This document shows positions 1 through 6,989 of a stretch of DNA of 64,000 nt, in pieces. The stretch lies in assembly GCA_945788625.1 (NCBI GenBank), contig CALZMQ010000005.1:44543-108542 (forward strand), in the 5' to 3' direction. Under the pieces are notes generated by a model. The model was not told where the DNA came from. It did no database searches and was given only the letters and a program-made list of their open reading frames with translations. The DNA is from an uncultured Woeseiaceae bacterium (GTDB lineage: Bacteria > Pseudomonadota > Gammaproteobacteria > Steroidobacterales > Woeseiaceae). The first letter of the stretch is position 1. Every line of letters begins with the position of its first letter. Position numbers and translations under genes: made by a program.

Positions 1-531
1 AACTTCGTGCTCGCCTACTTTCTCGGCCTATGTCCGTTCTTTGGCGTTTCGTCCAAACTCGAAACGGCGATTCGTATGAGCGGCGCAGTCAGTTTCGTCA
101 TGCTCGTCGCCTCGGCGTGTGCCTTTGGCATCAACCTCATACTCGAAGCGATCAACGCGCCGTACTTGAGAATTATCTCTTACATCCTGGTGATCTCGTC
201 GACGGTCCAGCTCGTCGAGATGTTGATGCGTAAGCTGAGCCCGCCCACGTTTCGTGCGCTGGGCATTTTCCTGCCGCTGATAACGACAAACTGTGCAATC
301 CTGGGGCTGGCGCTGTTCCAGACGAACAAGGGCTACGGCTTCACGCAATCAATCGTTTATGCATTGGGTGCCGGTGCCGGGTTCGCGCTGGCGCTTGTGC
401 TTATGGCAGGTGTGCGCGAGAAACTCGATCTCGCGGACGTGCCTCAACTCGTCAAAGGAACCGCGGCAGCGCTGGTCGTTGCGGGTATTCTATCCATGGG
501 CTTCATGGGCTTTGCGGGTCTGGGTAGATGA
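1..531 (+). CDS. rnfA: RnfA/NqrE-family electron-transport membrane subunit, 5' partial
   Basis: This is an integral membrane subunit of the Rnf or Na+-NQR type ion-pumping ferredoxin/NAD(P)H oxidoreductase of the inner membrane. The reading frame is open from base 1, so the N-terminus lies outside the window. The segment FLGLCPFFGVSSKLETA and the later LGIFLPLITTNCA are hallmark RnfA motifs, and each includes a conserved Cys thought to bind iron-sulfur in the membrane. Several hydrophobic helices are visible and the C-terminus (GFMGFAGL) is intact. The motifs fit RnfA better than NqrE. The stop overlaps the next ATG by ATGA, which suggests translational coupling. The rest of the complex should lie upstream of the window. 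Confidence 0.93.
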   Translation, partial: NFVLAYFLGLCPFFGVSSKLETAIRMSGAVSFVMLVASACAFGINLILEAINAPYLRIISYILVISSTVQLVEMLMRKLSPPTFRALGIFLPLITTNCAILGLALFQTNKGYGFTQSIVYALGAGAGFALALVLMAGVREKLDLADVPQLVKGTAAALVVAGILSMGFMGFAGLGR

Positions 532-761
532 ACCTGTTTATCGGCATCATCGTTGCGACAGTCGCCATCACCGCGATGATAGTGATTCGTATCATCGTGT
601 CTGAAAGCGCCTTGAAGGAGCGGCTCAGGTCCAGCCGCTCCGATGTCGGTTGCAATGCAAAACCTTGCTTTAACGGTTGCAATTCCGCCAAATTCGATTC
701 TGCTACTGGACCCGCCGCTGAAGGGAAAAGAGCGATAAGGAGTGCTCCTCATGCGTCTTGA
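528..761 (+). CDS. Small membrane protein with a cysteine cluster, unknown
   Basis: The predicted product is 77 residues. Its first 24 residues are strongly hydrophobic and look like a single membrane helix. A short basic stretch follows, then three closely spaced Cys in GCNAKPCFNGC. The ATG overlaps the rnfA stop by 4 bases, which favours translation. The second half is less protein-like, contains an inverted repeat at the DNA level, and runs past the start of the next gene. It could be an assembly protein loosely like NqrM, but the NqrM CGGLG motif is absent, so no function is assigned. The 3' half may also be non-coding. Confidence 0.4.
   Translation: MNLFIGIIVATVAITAMIVIRIIVSESALKERLRSSRSDVGCNAKPCFNGCNSAKFDSATGPAAEGKRAIRSAPHAS
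617..641. repeat. 9-bp inverted repeat, 7-nt loop
   Basis: GGAGCGGCT at 617-625 is perfectly complementary to AGCCGCTCC at 633-641. The arms are separated by CAGGTCC. There is no T-tract, so a simple intrinsic terminator is unlikely. It lies inside the small ORF after rnfA and upstream of the reductase gene, where it could attenuate or stabilise the message. Its GAGCGGCT core resembles the REP-like hairpin at 59632-59654. Confidence 0.55.
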
Positions 762-1611
762 AGACTATCCAAAAGATCCTCGCTATACCGCGAAAATATT
801 AAGTTCAGAACGGATTACGGACGAAAGCGCAGATGCCGAAGTCCGTGAACTGGTGCTCGAAGTGGACAGGCATGAGTTCAACTTCGACATTGGGCAAAGT
901 GTTGGCGTACTGGTCGAAGGCCCGAAGGAATTCGGTAGCTCTCTGCGTCAACGACTTTACACTGTTGCCGACACGCCGCGTCCAAAAGGCAAGGCCAAGC
1001 CTCAGATTACACTGGTGGTAAGGCGCTGCGATTACATCGACGACTACAGCGGCGAGAAGTACGCCGGAGTCAATTCCAACTACCTGTGCGACCGCAAGCC
1101 GGGCGACAAGGTGTCCATTACCGGTCCATTCGGATTGCCGTTTACGGTGCCGGACGACAAGAGCGCCAACCTGCTGCTGATCGGGCTCGGTACCGGCATT
1201 GCGCCGTTTCGCGCCTTCGTCAAGCATATCTACCAGGAGGTCGGGGAGTGGAAGGGTAGAGTCATTCTGTTGCATGGCGCCCGGTCCGGACTCGAGTTGC
1301 TCTATATGAATGACAAGCGCGATGACTTCGCACGCTACTATGACGAGGATACGTTCGAGGCGATCCAGGCGTTGAGCCCGCGCCCGAACTGGGCCGATCC
1401 GATCGCGTGGGATTACGCGATCGAAGACCGCAGCGAAGAAATCCTGAACATGCTCGACGATGAACAGACTTACGTATACGTAGCCGGGTTGGTCCCGATC
1501 CGCGATTCACTCGACAAGGCGTTCGCCAGCCTGACCGGATCGCCGGAATCATGGTCGAAGAAGAAATCGGAACTCATGGACGCAGGTCGATGGGTCGAGC
1601 TGCTGTACTGA
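751..1611 (+). CDS. Ferredoxin--NAD(P)+ reductase-like flavoprotein
   Basis: This 286-residue stand-alone plant-type FNR module probably passes electrons between NAD(P)H and an iron-sulfur carrier through FAD. RQRLYTVAD, in the first third, matches the FAD-binding RxYS/T motif. GLGTGIAPFRAF matches the pyridine-nucleotide GxGxGxxPF motif, and the C-terminus ends in the aromatic Tyr typical of the family. No 2Fe-2S domain is fused. ATG 751 is chosen because AAGGAG lies at 737-742 with good spacing; a GTG nine bases upstream overlaps that site. It follows an RnfA/NqrE subunit, in the position NqrF occupies in nqr operons, so it may be the NAD(P)H-oxidising arm of the complex. That role is inference. 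Confidence 0.85.
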   Translation: MRLEDYPKDPRYTAKILSSERITDESADAEVRELVLEVDRHEFNFDIGQSVGVLVEGPKEFGSSLRQRLYTVADTPRPKGKAKPQITLVVRRCDYIDDYSGEKYAGVNSNYLCDRKPGDKVSITGPFGLPFTVPDDKSANLLLIGLGTGIAPFRAFVKHIYQEVGEWKGRVILLHGARSGLELLYMNDKRDDFARYYDEDTFEAIQALSPRPNWADPIAWDYAIEDRSEEILNMLDDEQTYVYVAGLVPIRDSLDKAFASLTGSPESWSKKKSELMDAGRWVELLY

Positions 1612-1641
1612 ACGCAGATTCCAAGGGACTGGCAGGCGTGC

Positions 1642-2541
1642 ATGGCTGCTAGACCCTTGCGAGGCGTTATCGCACCGTTGCTGACGCCGTTCGATAACGA
1701 TCTGTCGATCGCGACGGATCTCTACGTCGGGCACGCACACTGGCTGTTCGAGCAGGGCTGCGTTGCTATCGCGCCCTTCGGCACGACCGGCGAGGCGTTG
1801 TCGGTGGGCATCGACGAACGTATAGCGGCCATACGCGCTCTCATGGACTCCGGCATCGACCCGTCGAGGATGATCCCCGGTACCGGGTTGACGAGCATTG
1901 CCGACACGGCGCGCCTGTCACGCGCCTGCCTCGACTTCGGTTGTAACGCGGTCATGACTTTGCCGCCGTTCTACTTCAAGGCCGTCACCGACGAGGGCCT
2001 GTACGAGTATTTCGCCCGGCTGATCGCCGCGATCGGCGATAATGCGCGGCTGTTCCTCTATCACATTCCGCCGATCGCCGTCGTCGGCATTTCGCCGGCG
2101 CTGGCGAGGCGCCTGCATACCGAGTTCCCGGCACAGGTTGTCGGTATCAAGGACAGCTCCGGAGACTGGGACAATACCCGCGCACTGCTCGACATCGATG
2201 GACTGATCGTGTATCCGGGCTCCGAGCTGCCACTGCTGGACGCGCTGGCGCTCGGAGCGCCTGGATGCATCTCGGCGACCGCGAACACGAATGCCGCGCC
2301 CATCGCGCGCGTCATCGAACTGTACGGTCAGGGCGACGAGAGCTCAGCGAGATCCATGCATGAGAAGGTCAGGGACTACCGCCTGGCCATCCAGGAAGCC
2401 GCGCCGATTCCGGCACAAAAGAGGCTGCTCGCGATGGCAAGCGGGGACGAGCGCTGGGCGAACGTGCGCCCGCCGCTGATCGCGATGTCTCCGGATGCCG
2501 GACGCGAGCTCGCCGAACGTATACCGCCGCTAGTGTTGTAG
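1642..2541 (+). CDS. Dihydrodipicolinate synthase/N-acetylneuraminate lyase family aldolase
   Basis: This 299-residue protein has the usual length and motifs of the class I aldolase DapA/NanA superfamily. PFGTTGEAL near residue 47 is the substrate-carboxylate loop. The Tyr in YHIPP near residue 134 and the Lys in GIKDSSGD near residue 162 are the catalytic Tyr and Schiff-base Lys. Members make or cleave 2-oxo acids, and the true substrate cannot be read from sequence. It lies 30 bp after the FNR gene and its 3' end overlaps the convergent threonine-synthase-like gene by 12 bp. Being next to the amidohydrolase/carbamoyltransferase operon rather than a lysine operon, it is more likely catabolic than lysine biosynthetic. 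Confidence 0.88.
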   Translation: MAARPLRGVIAPLLTPFDNDLSIATDLYVGHAHWLFEQGCVAIAPFGTTGEALSVGIDERIAAIRALMDSGIDPSRMIPGTGLTSIADTARLSRACLDFGCNAVMTLPPFYFKAVTDEGLYEYFARLIAAIGDNARLFLYHIPPIAVVGISPALARRLHTEFPAQVVGIKDSSGDWDNTRALLDIDGLIVYPGSELPLLDALALGAPGCISATANTNAAPIARVIELYGQGDESSARSMHEKVRDYRLAIQEAAPIPAQKRLLAMASGDERWANVRPPLIAMSPDAGRELAERIPPLVL

Positions 2542-3792
2542 GGCGGCGGCGACCGCATCGATCGACGGATTGATGACGAATGGCTCGGCCGTGGCTCGCA
2601 GCGCGCCGGCGACGTCTTTCAGACCGCTGCCCGAAACCAGGCACACGACGAGTTCATCCGCGGCAACCGTGCCGTCCTGGCGCATCGCCTTGAGTGCGGC
2701 CAGCGGCGCGGCAGCAGCCGGCTCCGGGAAGATCCCTGACTGCCGTGCCATCTCCGGTATGGCCGCGAGTATCTCGCTGTCGGGGACCGTTATCGCCGCG
2801 CCGCCGGACTCGATGACTGCGCGTACCGCGGCCAGGCCGTCGCGGGGGCGATCCACACAGATCGAATCGGCAACCGATTCTGCCCTTACCTGCGCCACTC
2901 GAACCTTAGCCCAGTCGATCGCGTCATCGCCCACGGCACGAAGCTTGCGCAACGTCTCGCAGATCGCGGCGCTGGATTCCGACTGGGCACAGTCCAGTCG
3001 CGGCGGCCGGTCGATGAGCCCCACGGCCTGCAGGTCCCGCCAGCCTTTCCACATGCCGGAGAGAAGGTTGCCGTCGCCGGTCGGTACGACGACGCGGTCG
3101 GGCGCGCGACCGTCGAGCGCTTCCCAAATCTCGTAGGCGCAGACTTTCTTGCCTTCGCGCGTAAACGGGTTGTACCCGGTGCTGCGATTGAACCAGCCGA
3201 ACTCTCTCGATGCTTCGAGGCAAAGGTCGAACGCGTCGTCATAGTTGCCGCGCACCGCAAGCACGGTGGCTCCGAACGACAGCGCCTGTGTGAGCTTGGC
3301 GACCGGGGCGCTCTCGGGCACGAATACGATGGCCGGCATCCCGGTGGCCGCGGCGACGCAGGCGAGCGACGAACCTGCGTTACCGGTGCTGGCGACGGAA
3401 ATCGCGTCCGCACCAATGTCCATGGCGCGTCGCACCGCGACAGCGCTCGCGCGATCCTTGCTCGACGCGCTGGGATTGACGGTGTCGTCTTTCAGGTAGA
3501 GATTACGCATGCCCAGGGACGCCCCGAGACGCTTTGCGGGGTACAGGGGGGTCTTCCCGATACGCAGCGGAAAGCCCCCGTCGGGACGGCTGACCGGCAG
3601 GAACGGCGCGAACCTGAATATCGACCGTGCGCCGTCTGTGCCCGACTCTTCGATCTCGTCGATGATCGCATCGTAGTCATACGTGATATCGAGGTTGCCG
3701 CCACAGGACGGGCAAACGAAGCCCCTGAAATCGGTGCTCAGTGTCTGACTACAAGCGATGCAACGATAGCCTCTCATAAACGAATTCGTCAC
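2530..3792 (-). CDS. Threonine-synthase-like PLP enzyme with N-terminal zinc ribbon
   Basis: This 420-residue protein is a fold-type II PLP enzyme. Cys11, Cys14, Cys27 and Cys30 form a CxxC...CxxC zinc ribbon, as in archaeal-type threonine synthases. NPSASSKDR holds the candidate PLP Lys112, STGNAGSS is the substrate-binding loop, and SGSGLKD lies near the C-terminus. Classic threonine synthase converts O-phosphohomoserine to threonine. As the last gene of a nine-gene catabolic operon it may instead act on an amino-acid intermediate, for example as a beta-eliminating ammonia-lyase; that is inference. The GTG start overlaps the carbamate kinase stop as GTGA, which implies coupled translation. 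Confidence 0.87.
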   Translation of the reverse strand: MTNSFMRGYRCIACSQTLSTDFRGFVCPSCGGNLDITYDYDAIIDEIEESGTDGARSIFRFAPFLPVSRPDGGFPLRIGKTPLYPAKRLGASLGMRNLYLKDDTVNPSASSKDRASAVAVRRAMDIGADAISVASTGNAGSSLACVAAATGMPAIVFVPESAPVAKLTQALSFGATVLAVRGNYDDAFDLCLEASREFGWFNRSTGYNPFTREGKKVCAYEIWEALDGRAPDRVVVPTGDGNLLSGMWKGWRDLQAVGLIDRPPRLDCAQSESSAAICETLRKLRAVGDDAIDWAKVRVAQVRAESVADSICVDRPRDGLAAVRAVIESGGAAITVPDSEILAAIPEMARQSGIFPEPAAAAPLAALKAMRQDGTVAADELVVCLVSGSGLKDVAGALRATAEPFVINPSIDAVAAALQH

Positions 3793-4760
3793 GGCACAAT
3801 ATGCGTGCCGTCAATGGCATGCAATTCGGCGTGCAGCTTGTGCGGTTGCGTGATGATGACTTCCTTGCCGCCACTCTCCAGGAATTTCAGGGCGCTTTCG
3901 ATTTTCGGGCGCATGCTGCCGGGCGCGAAATGCCCTTCGTCCAGGTAGCGTCGGCATTCTGCAACGTTCATGCGGTCGATATTCACCTGTTCGGGCGTGC
4001 CGTAATTCAATGCGACTTTGTCGACGTCCGTGGAAATGATGAACACTTCCGCATCCAGTTCGCAGGCCAGCAAGCAGGAGGCGGCGTCCTTGTCGATTAC
4101 CGCCGGGCGCGGTCGCAGCGTGCCGTCCGGTTTGTAGACAACCGGAACGCCGCCACCGCCGGCGGCGATGACCAGTGCACCGCTTTGCAGGAGGCCGCGA
4201 ATCGCCGCAATTTCGATCACCTCCAGCGGCGTCGGCGATGCAACAAGCCGGCGCCAGCCGCGTCCCGCATCCTCGCCAATCACCCAGCCGTCGTTGAACT
4301 CATGCTGGCGCGCTTCCTCTTCGCTCATGAAAGGGCCGATCGGCTTACTGGGCTCGCCGAAACTCGGATCCTGCTCCTCGACGACAACCTGGGTGACGAG
4401 CGCGACGACCTCCTGTTGCATTCCCTGGCGCAGAAATTCGTTTTGCAGGGTCTGCGCGATCTGCAATCCGATCGAACCCTGGGTGTCGGCAACGCAATTT
4501 GCAAGCGGCACCTGGTGAATAACGTCCCTGGCCAGTTCCGAGCGCAACAGGACGAAACCGACCTGCGGTCCGTTGCCGTGCGTAACGAGTACGCGATAGC
4601 CCTTCTTTACGATCGGCACGATATGGTGACTTGTTTCACCGGCGGCCCTGTACTGATCCAGTACGTCCATGTGTTCCCGATCTTTGATCAGGGAATTACC
4701 GCCGATGGCAATGACAATCAGCGGAGAATCAGTTTGCATGTCGGTGCTGAAGCTGTTCAT
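3789..4760 (-). CDS. yqeA: Carbamate kinase (YqeA/ArcC family)
   Basis: This 323-residue protein should transfer phosphate from carbamoyl phosphate to ADP, giving ATP, ammonia and CO2 in the cytoplasm. IAIGGNSLI near residue 18, VTHGNGPQVG, AAGGGGVPV and DKDAASCLLA are the glycine-rich substrate and nucleotide-binding motifs of the amino-acid kinase fold in carbamate kinases. It lies 13 bp downstream of the YgeW-type carbamoyltransferase. This pairing lets carbamoyl phosphate from phosphorolysis of a carbamoylated intermediate be turned into ATP, as in arginine or allantoin fermentation. E. coli has the same association (ygeW ... yqeA). Confidence 0.93.
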   Translation of the reverse strand: MNSFSTDMQTDSPLIVIAIGGNSLIKDREHMDVLDQYRAAGETSHHIVPIVKKGYRVLVTHGNGPQVGFVLLRSELARDVIHQVPLANCVADTQGSIGLQIAQTLQNEFLRQGMQQEVVALVTQVVVEEQDPSFGEPSKPIGPFMSEEEARQHEFNDGWVIGEDAGRGWRRLVASPTPLEVIEIAAIRGLLQSGALVIAAGGGGVPVVYKPDGTLRPRPAVIDKDAASCLLACELDAEVFIISTDVDKVALNYGTPEQVNIDRMNVAECRRYLDEGHFAPGSMRPKIESALKFLESGGKEVIITQPHKLHAELHAIDGTHIVP

Positions 4761-4773
4761 TCGCGTGAGCCTC

Positions 4774-5775
4774 TTACATCGTGAGCGCCATCAGGGCCTT
4801 CGCCGTGTGCAGGCGGTTCTCGGCTTCAGGATAAACACGCGATTGCGGACCGTCGATTACGGCATCGCTGACCTCGCAGCCGCGATCCGCCGGCAGGCAG
4901 TGCATGTAGATCGCCCGGTCGTTGGCGCGCGCCAGCATGTCCTCGTCGCAAATCCAGTGGCGATACTGCTTGGCAACGCGCATCGCTTCTTCGGGATCGC
5001 CAAACAGGGCCTCCACGCCCCAGCTCTTCGGGTAAACGATATCCGCGTCCGCGAATGCGTCCTCCATGTTGTCAACGACCTCGAAAGAACTGCCGGAGCG
5101 TGCCGCATTCTCACGCGCCAGTCGCATGGGTTCGTCCATTAGCCCGTACTCCGGTGGATGCGCCAACGTGACGTTCATACCGAACCGCGTCATCAGCATT
5201 ATCAGGCCCTGCGGCACGGACATGGGTTTCACGTAGCTTGGTGCGTAGGCCCATGACACAGCGATCTTCAGCTCGCTCAGGTCTTTGCCGAATTCCTCCC
5301 TGATGGTCATCAGGTCCGCGAGATTCTGGCACGGATGATCGACGTCGCACTGCATGTTGATGACAGGCACGGACGCCCACCTGGCAACGTCGCGCATGTA
5401 CGTCTGGCCTTCGCCCGGAACAAGGTCGTGACGTATCGCGATTCCATGCCCGTAGCCGGAAAGAATCGTTCCCATGTCCTTCGGACTCTCACCGTGGGCG
5501 ATCTGGGAGGTTTCCGAATCGATGAAGTGCGCGTGCCCGCCGAGCTGCGTCATGCCGGCTTCAAACGAGTTTCGCGTCCGCGTCGATTTGTCGAAGAAGA
5601 TGAGGAACGCGGTCTTGTGCGCGAGATGCAAGGTCGGGACACCGTTCTTGAATTCGTCCTTCAGGTGTTCCGCTGTATCGAGGGCGAGTTCGACTTCGTC
5701 ATCCGACCAGTCCTGAGTCATGAGCCAGTCCCGGCCTTTCATGCGGTCGGTAATGGGCTTCGCTTTGCGGGTCAC
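4774..5775 (-). CDS. ygeW: Knotted carbamoyltransferase, YgeW family
   Basis: This 333-residue protein belongs to the aspartate/ornithine carbamoyltransferase superfamily. STRTR at about residues 64-68 binds carbamoyl phosphate, HPCQNLADL lies mid-protein, and HCLP at about residues 292-295 is in the second-substrate domain. Overall sequence fits the YgeW-type knotted transcarbamylases, whose true substrate is not settled. In a catabolic setting it probably runs in reverse, phosphorolysing a carbamoylated or oxamoylated amino compound to carbamoyl phosphate for the downstream carbamate kinase. GTG 5775 is chosen because it overlaps the preceding stop as GTGA and has GGAG eight bases upstream. 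Confidence 0.9.
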   Translation of the reverse strand: MTRKAKPITDRMKGRDWLMTQDWSDDEVELALDTAEHLKDEFKNGVPTLHLAHKTAFLIFFDKSTRTRNSFEAGMTQLGGHAHFIDSETSQIAHGESPKDMGTILSGYGHGIAIRHDLVPGEGQTYMRDVARWASVPVINMQCDVDHPCQNLADLMTIREEFGKDLSELKIAVSWAYAPSYVKPMSVPQGLIMLMTRFGMNVTLAHPPEYGLMDEPMRLARENAARSGSSFEVVDNMEDAFADADIVYPKSWGVEALFGDPEEAMRVAKQYRHWICDEDMLARANDRAIYMHCLPADRGCEVSDAVIDGPQSRVYPEAENRLHTAKALMALTM

Positions 5776-6989
5776 TGTCTCTTTTCTCCGTTGTCTGAAT
5801 CTTTCGAAAACTGATCGACGAGAGCCGAGTAGAACGCGGCGCAACACACGAGGTGTTCAATCTCGGTCTGCTCGTTCGGTGCATGGGCAAAATGCTCATG
5901 GCCAGGACCGAAACCGACCGTCGGGATTTCGTGCATGCCTGCGGTCGCGACGCCGTTCGTACTGAATGTCCAGTGTCCGACCTCGGGATCGTCGCCGAAC
6001 GCTTTCCGGTAAGCTGCAGTCGCAGCCTGTACAGCGGGCTCACTCTCCGGCATCTCCCACGTCGGGTAGTACTTGCGCGTCGGGTAGGTGAGTCCGGTAT
6101 GACTGGGAACGGCGTAATCGAGCACTGTTACCGTCGCGTTCCCTTTTTGAACCGATGGCAGTGCCCTGATTTCCGCCACCGACGTTTCTTCGGTTTCGCC
6201 GATGGTCAGCCGGCGATCGAGATGTATCGTGCAACCGTCGGCGACTGCGCAGAGGCTCGGTGAGCTCGAGCGAATCTCACTGATCGTGACCGTGCCCTTG
6301 CCCAGCGGATCCCGCGGCTCCAAACGCTCGTTGAGGGCTTCGATGTCGGCGATAATGCCCGCCATCTTGTAGACAGCATTTTCGCCACGCTCAGGCGCCG
6401 AGCCGTGACAGGAGACGCCGGATGTATGCACTTCCATTTCCATTCGGCCGCGATGACCGCGGTAGATGCGTAAACTGGTCGGTTCGGTGATGACTACCAG
6501 GTCCGGCCGCAGTCCGTCTTCGTTGACAATGTACTGCCAGCATAGACCGTCACAGTCTTCTTCCTGCACGGTCGCCGTCGCGTAAAAAGTGACGTTGTCG
6601 GGAACGCCGCGTTTCTTCAAAATTGCGCCGGCATACACACTCGAGGCGACGCCGCCCTTCATGTCGCTGGTGCCGCGCCCATACAGGATCCCGTCCTCGA
6701 TTTCTGCGGAATGCGGGTCCCTGTCCCAAAGTGCCGGATCACCGACGTCAACGGTATCCACGTGACCGTCAAATGCGATTACGCGAGGTCCGGCGCCGAT
6801 TCGGCCGAGAAGGTTGCCCATGGGATCGACCGTGACTTCGTCGTAGCCGATACGCAGCATTTCCTCGCGAATGCGTTCGATGACGGCACCTTCTTCGGAG
6901 CTCAATGAGGGAATACGAATGATATCCTGCATGAATTTCACGAGATCGGCCTTGATTGCCATCGCGTCCGCGTAATAGCTGCTGGTCAT
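5772..6989 (-). CDS. ygeY: YgeY-family M20 metallohydrolase
   Basis: This 405-residue protein is an M20 (ArgE/DapE/ACY1-type) di-zinc amidohydrolase. DGHVDTV gives His76 and Asp78, RGTSDMKGG gives bridging Asp109, and VQEEDCDG gives the catalytic and metal Glu143-Glu144. SGVSCHGSAPERGENA lies in the lid domain, and a C-terminal His ligand sits in GPGHEHFAHAPNE. YgeY is annotated as selenium-metabolism-linked because its gene travels with ygfK and xdhD-type genes; the chemistry is more likely hydrolysis of a ureido or acyl amino acid. ATG 6989 overlaps the upstream stop as ATGA, and the stop overlaps the YgeW GTG. Confidence 0.92.
   Translation of the reverse strand: MTSSYYADAMAIKADLVKFMQDIIRIPSLSSEEGAVIERIREEMLRIGYDEVTVDPMGNLLGRIGAGPRVIAFDGHVDTVDVGDPALWDRDPHSAEIEDGILYGRGTSDMKGGVASSVYAGAILKKRGVPDNVTFYATATVQEEDCDGLCWQYIVNEDGLRPDLVVITEPTSLRIYRGHRGRMEMEVHTSGVSCHGSAPERGENAVYKMAGIIADIEALNERLEPRDPLGKGTVTISEIRSSSPSLCAVADGCTIHLDRRLTIGETEETSVAEIRALPSVQKGNATVTVLDYAVPSHTGLTYPTRKYYPTWEMPESEPAVQAATAAYRKAFGDDPEVGHWTFSTNGVATAGMHEIPTVGFGPGHEHFAHAPNEQTEIEHLVCCAAFYSALVDQFSKDSDNGEKRQ

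Noticed and set aside
528..761. Small ORF as RnfB or NqrF N-terminus
   Set aside because: It lacks the RnfB CGxCGYxxC motif and is too short for the NqrF 2Fe-2S domain.
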